Notes under the pieces: model-generated
Database searches by the model: none
Seen by the model: only the letters and a program-made list of their open reading frames with translations
What the model was told of the DNA's origin: nothing
From: Acidovorax sp.
GTDB taxonomy: Bacteria; Pseudomonadota; Gammaproteobacteria; Burkholderiales; Burkholderiaceae_C
DNA length: 8,957 bases
Assembly: GCA_030150585.1 (NCBI GenBank)
Contig: JASLFM010000281.1
Span: 1 to 8,957, forward strand
Reading direction: 5' to 3'
Program-made: the position numbers and the translations under genes
Shown here: one piece after another, positions 6,709 through 8,957 of the stretch
How the letters are laid out: every line of letters starts with the position of its first letter
Numbering within the stretch: position 1 is the stretch's first letter

Positions 6709-7503
6709 TCAGATCAGAACCAGTTTGGCGCCCGCCCAGGCGAGCAGCACCGAAAGCGCCGAGCGGATGAGCCGCTCGGGCGTGCGCGCGACCAGGCGCG
6801 AGCCCAGCCAGATGCCGGGCAGCGAGCCGGCAAGCAACTGGGCCAGAAGCGGCCAGTCGACGGAACCGAGGGAGGCGTGGCCGAGGCCCGCCACGAGCGT
6901 CAGCGGCACGGCGTAGGCGATGTCGGCCGCGATGATGCGCGGCAGCGGCAGCAGCGGAAACACCAGCAGCAGCACCGACACGCCGATGGCGCCCGCGCCC
7001 ACCGAGGTGAAGGTGACCATGGTGCCGATCACGGCGCCCAGCAGCACGGGCAGGCTCCAATGGCGCGGGCGCAGCGCAGCTTGCGGGTCGGCGCCTGTGG
7101 CGCGCAGGGGGCGCGGGTGCGAGAAAGCCATGACCTTGTAGAAGGTGGCGGCGGCGGTAAGCAGCAGCGCAGCGCCGAGCGTGGTCGTCATGATGCGCTG
7201 GGCCTGCGCGCTGCCAGGCCCCAGGTGCTGCAGCGCCCACAGGGCGAGCAGCGCGGCGGGAATGCTGCCCGCGCACAGCTGCGCCACGACGCGCCAGGGC
7301 ACGAGGCGCTGGCGCGCCAGGCTCACGGTGCCGCCCATCTTGGTGAAGGCCGCGAACAGCAGGTCCGTGCCCACGGCCATGTGCGGCTTGATACCGAAAA
7401 AGAAGATCAGCACGGGCGTCATCAGCGAGCCACCGCCCACGCCGGTGAGGCCCACGATCAGGCCTACGCCGAAGCCAGCCAGGATGAACGCGAAGTCGTG
7501 CAT
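6709..7503 (-). CDS. TSUP family (TauE/SafE) membrane transporter, probable sulfate/sulfite carrier
   Basis: A 264-residue integral membrane protein with about eight hydrophobic helices in two related halves. GLTGVGGGSLMTP (18-30) and the corresponding VTFTSVGAGAIG (163-174) are the paired half-repeat signatures of the TSUP family. GTDLLFAAFTKMGG (45-58) is also typical. Members move small sulfur-containing or organic anions across the inner membrane. Because it is the first gene of a sulfate-reduction operon, uptake of sulfate or export of excess sulfite is likely, but direction and substrate cannot be read from sequence. The start is the ATG at 7503; no strong ribosome binding site precedes it. 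It would be translated first from the promoter in 7504-7600. Confidence 0.87.
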   Translation of the reverse strand: MHDFAFILAGFGVGLIVGLTGVGGGSLMTPVLIFFFGIKPHMAVGTDLLFAAFTKMGGTVSLARQRLVPWRVVAQLCAGSIPAALLALWALQHLGPGSAQAQRIMTTTLGAALLLTAAATFYKVMAFSHPRPLRATGADPQAALRPRHWSLPVLLGAVIGTMVTFTSVGAGAIGVSVLLLVFPLLPLPRIIAADIAYAVPLTLVAGLGHASLGSVDWPLLAQLLAGSLPGIWLGSRLVARTPERLIRSALSVLLAWAGAKLVLI

Positions 7504-7577
7504 GGGCGCGACTGTAGGGGGAGGCTATATAAAAACAAACGATTGTTTTCTCCTTCCCTTATGCGAATAAGCTTATG
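7504..7577 (-). promoter_or_regulatory. Candidate promoter and operator of the sulfate-reduction operon
   Basis: An AT-rich island in otherwise GC-rich DNA. A -10-like TATATA lies at 7531-7526 (minus strand). The matching -35 position (AGGAGA, 7554-7549) is poor, as expected for an activator-dependent promoter. Just upstream, at 7558-7576, is a nested dyad CTTAT-N4-ATAAG-CTTAT, including the perfect palindrome ATAAGCTTAT (7567-7576). This would sit at roughly -40 to -58, a usual position for a LysR-type activator such as CysB. The activator assignment is inference; no regulator gene is in the window. Confidence 0.45.
7532..7549. repeat. Perfect inverted repeat in the cys promoter
   Basis: Arms AAAACAA (7532-7538) and TTGTTTT (7543-7549) are exact reverse complements, 4 bases apart. 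The repeat fills the spacer between the proposed -10 and -35 of the minus-strand promoter, a position where a bound protein would block or reshape the promoter. It could be a second operator, distinct from the CTTAT/ATAAG dyad. It is too AT-rich and badly placed to be a terminator. Confidence 0.4.
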
Positions 7578-7663
7578 TGCATGGCGGTGAATGGGGGCAG
7601 GCTGGACGGGCGGCATGTTGCATTTGTAATCTTCCTTTGCGTGGCGTACACAGGGCAGCAAAA

Positions 7664-7724
7664 GCGCTCGGCCATAGTGGCGGCCGAAAAAAGGTTTTCC
7701 GGCCGGCTTCGGCCCTGGGAGCGC
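7664..7724 (+). promoter_or_regulatory. Structured leader before the glycine-zipper gene, able to mask its ribosome binding site
   Basis: Four CGGCC segments lie at 7669, 7681, 7700 and 7710. Hairpin A pairs GGCCGAAAA (7682-7690) with TTTTCCGGCC (7695-7704), with one bulge and a 4-base loop. Hairpin B pairs GGCCG (7701-7705) with CGGCC (7710-7714). A and B share 7701-7704 and exclude each other. In addition GCGCTC (7664-7669) is the exact complement of GAGCGC (7719-7724), which contains part of the GGGAG ribosome binding site at 7717-7721. Alternative folds could thus expose or hide the site. Pairing is seen in sequence; function is inference. Confidence 0.35.
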
Positions 7725-7727
7725 AAG

Positions 7728-8393
7728 ATGAAAAATGCACTGCTTCTCTCCTCACTGGCCCTGTGCGGCACGACGGCGGGCGCCGCCGCTACGGCCGCCG
7801 AGTACGGCACTGTCATCCACAGGACGGCCGTATACGCCCAGGTGGCAGTTCCAGACAGCCAATGCGTCAGCCAGCCTGTGGCGGTGCAGCAGCCCACCAT
7901 GGGTGGCGGTGCCCTCGTGGGGGCGCTCGTGGGCGGGGGGCTTGGCAATGCCGTGGGGGGCGGGGCCGGACGGGCCGCAGCGACCGCCGTGGGGGCGCTG
8001 GCAGGCGCTGTGGTGGGCAATAACGTCGAGGCGGGCAGCACGCCGCCTGCGGTTGCCAACATGCAGCAGTGCCAGACGGTGACGCGCTACGAAAACCGCC
8101 TCGTCGGCTACGACGTGGTTTACGAATACAACGGCCAGCGCTACAGCGCACGCGTGCAGAGTGATCCGGGCGACCGGATCGCGCTGCAGGTCGATGTGGC
8201 GCCGGTCGATGCATTGCCACCGCCGCCGCCGGACATGCCCATAAGCGCGGCGCCCGCTCCGGCCATCACTTATGCGGGGCCAGCCGTTGTGTATGCCCCT
8301 GCGCCCTGGGTGTACGCGCCCCCGGTCTACTGGGGGCCGCCCGTGGGGCTGAGCATCGGCCTGGGTTGGGGCCATTACCGGCGCTGGCATTGA
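7728..8393 (+). CDS. Exported glycine-zipper protein with Pro/Tyr-rich tail
   Basis: A 221-residue protein with a Sec signal peptide of about 20-24 residues (MKNALLLSSLALC, then Ala-rich). Cys13 is not in a proper lipobox because Leu is at -1, so it is probably not a lipoprotein. Residues 59-98 form a glycine zipper (GGGALVGALVGGGLGNAVGGG, then VGALAGAVVGNN) like the 17-kDa surface antigen family, expected to pack into or against a membrane. Residues 115-159 (CQTVTRYENRLVGYDVVYEY, then NGQRY) form a small domain commonly found after such zippers. The tail from about 160 is rich in Pro, Tyr and Trp and ends HYRRWH. Cys46 and Cys115 could form a disulfide. The start is the ATG at 7728, with GGGAG six bases upstream; an in-frame extension to 7575 lacks both signal sequence and ribosome binding site. 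Exact function unknown. Confidence 0.82.
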   Translation: MKNALLLSSLALCGTTAGAAATAAEYGTVIHRTAVYAQVAVPDSQCVSQPVAVQQPTMGGGALVGALVGGGLGNAVGGGAGRAAATAVGALAGAVVGNNVEAGSTPPAVANMQQCQTVTRYENRLVGYDVVYEYNGQRYSARVQSDPGDRIALQVDVAPVDALPPPPPDMPISAAPAPAITYAGPAVVYAPAPWVYAPPVYWGPPVGLSIGLGWGHYRRWH

Positions 8394-8409
8394 TCGGAAC
8401 GGACAGGGA

Positions 8410-8799
8410 GTGGTGGCTTTGCATATCAGTGCAACGGTTTTCACGGAGATGCGGTTTTGGGCTCTGGTGGTGTTTTCGGTGGTGCTGCCGTGCGGGGTGT
8501 ATGGAGCCCTGCTCATGAAGCGCTCCATCTCGCGCGGTGCGGTGCTGTTCTTCGGGCTGGTGCTGGTGTTCATCGCCGGGGTGGACGTTTACCTGCTGCA
8601 GGGACTGGCCGCTGCGGCGAAGGCCACGCCCTCACTGGCGGACAACGCGGTCTTTGTGTCCGAGCTGTCCACGGCGCTTTACCTGCTGCCGGCGCTGATC
8701 GGCGGCATCGGCGTCAATATCGCATCGCACGTGCTGCTCCGGCACCTGTCCGATGCGGAAAGGAAATTCGAGCGCTCGCACCCTGGCGGCCGCGTGTGA
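8410..8799 (+). CDS. Small hypothetical membrane protein, three predicted helices
   Basis: I do not recognise this 129-residue protein. Hydrophobic segments lie at about 16-36, 44-66 and 86-110, followed by a charged cytoplasm-like tail (RHLSDAERKFERSH). Codon use fits the neighbours, and the frame begins 16 bases after the glycine-zipper gene, so the two are probably co-transcribed. The start is uncertain. GTG at 8410 or 8413 lies on top of the GGGAG at 8406-8410, TTG at 8419 has the best spacing (8 bases), and ATG at 8449 has a GGAG touching it. The membrane part is unaffected except with the ATG at 8449, which still keeps all helices. Confidence 0.65.
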   Translation: MVALHISATVFTEMRFWALVVFSVVLPCGVYGALLMKRSISRGAVLFFGLVLVFIAGVDVYLLQGLAAAAKATPSLADNAVFVSELSTALYLLPALIGGIGVNIASHVLLRHLSDAERKFERSHPGGRV

Positions 8800-8868
8800 G
8801 CACAAACCCGTTCTGACCGTCGCATGGCGGCGGCCCGGCGCGGCAGCCGCAGGATTCAGGAGTTCACC

Positions 8869-8957
8869 ATGAACAAGGTTGCAATGTGTATCGGCGCGTT
8901 GGGGCTGGTGGGTGCAATGGGGGCGCAGGCCGCTGTGCCTGTGGATCTGCTGGGCGA
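8869..8957 (+). CDS. Exported protein of unknown function, N-terminal fragment
   Basis: The first 29 codons of a gene that runs off the window. The ATG at 8869 has an excellent ribosome binding site (AGGAG at 8858-8862, six bases upstream). The product begins MNKVAMCIGALGLVG and continues to an AQA|A signal-peptidase site near residues 19-22, followed by VPVDLLG. This is a clear Sec signal peptide. Family cannot be told from the part visible. It lies 69 bases after the membrane-protein gene on the same strand, and the gap shows no convincing terminator. Confidence 0.7.
   Translation, partial: MNKVAMCIGALGLVGAMGAQAAVPVDLLG

Noticed and set aside
4740..6770. 676-codon open frame on the plus strand opposite cysI
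   Set aside because: It mirrors cysI on the opposite strand, has no recognisable domain and shows the Gly/Ala/Val/His/Gln/Arg-rich composition typical of antisense frames in GC-rich genes. CysI motifs are intact on the minus strand.
6559..7590. 343-codon plus-strand open frame opposite the TSUP gene
   Set aside because: Charged, Arg/Gln/His-rich shadow of a hydrophobic membrane protein; crosses gene boundaries.
7575..7727. 51-codon N-terminal extension of the glycine-zipper protein
   Set aside because: It would bury the signal peptide and has no ribosome binding site, whereas the ATG at 7728 has GGGAG at ideal spacing.
7764..7766. Lipoprotein cysteine (Cys13) in the glycine-zipper protein
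   Set aside because: LALC lacks the small residue required before the cysteine, so an ordinary Sec signal peptide is more likely.
8457..8816. 119-codon open frame overlapping the small membrane protein gene
   Set aside because: Frame-shifted shadow with Arg/Gly/Ala-rich composition and no ribosome binding site; the 8410 frame shows clear membrane helices.
8824..8852. GC-rich partial palindrome between the last two plus-strand genes
   Set aside because: Only about five paired bases around a long loop and no T-tract; not enough for a terminator call.

Overview
This 9-kb window is very GC-rich chromosomal DNA. It looks like a betaproteobacterium of the Comamonadaceae (Acidovorax-like). The basis is gene content, protein sequence style, and a pair of short GCGCTGGCAGCTAT-type repeats that I recall from that family; no database search was run. 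I see no tRNA, rRNA, CRISPR array, transposase, phage gene or attachment site.

Layout. Positions 1-7503 hold nine genes, all on the minus strand. Read from right to left, they start with a six-gene assimilatory sulfate reduction operon (7503 to 1558). Its genes encode a TSUP/TauE-SafE membrane transporter, a siroheme sulfite reductase (cysI), a DUF934 protein, a PAPS/APS reductase (cysH), and the two ATP sulfurylase subunits (cysD and cysN). Junctions are tight: ATGA at DUF934/cysH, TGATG at cysD/cysN, and otherwise gaps of 10-15 bases. After a 94-base gap comes a second group on the same strand: a 7Fe ferredoxin (fdxA), a thioredoxin-reductase-like ferredoxin-NADP reductase, and the first 35 codons of a probable CytX-type hydroxymethylpyrimidine permease cut by the window edge.

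The 224-base region 7504-7727 separates divergent units. It carries palindromic candidate operator sequence for the sulfur operon and a GC-rich, fold-prone leader for the plus-strand genes. Positions 7728-8957 hold three plus-strand genes of unknown role: a secreted glycine-zipper protein, a small three-helix membrane protein, and the start of another exported protein, which runs off the window.

How the genes work together. CysDN activates sulfate to APS. CysH makes sulfite from APS (or from PAPS if an APS kinase exists elsewhere). CysI reduces sulfite to sulfide, and the TSUP protein probably moves sulfate or sulfite across the membrane. No flavoprotein CysJ is present. The adjacent NADPH-ferredoxin reductase and ferredoxin are therefore plausible, unproven, electron donors for CysI.

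The pathway itself is ordinary. The points most worth a second look are the two related repeat copies that encode the N-termini of two genes in the same operon, the CysH type (no Fe-S cysteines and no CysC nearby), and the structured leader before the glycine-zipper gene. I found no convincing wholly new system.
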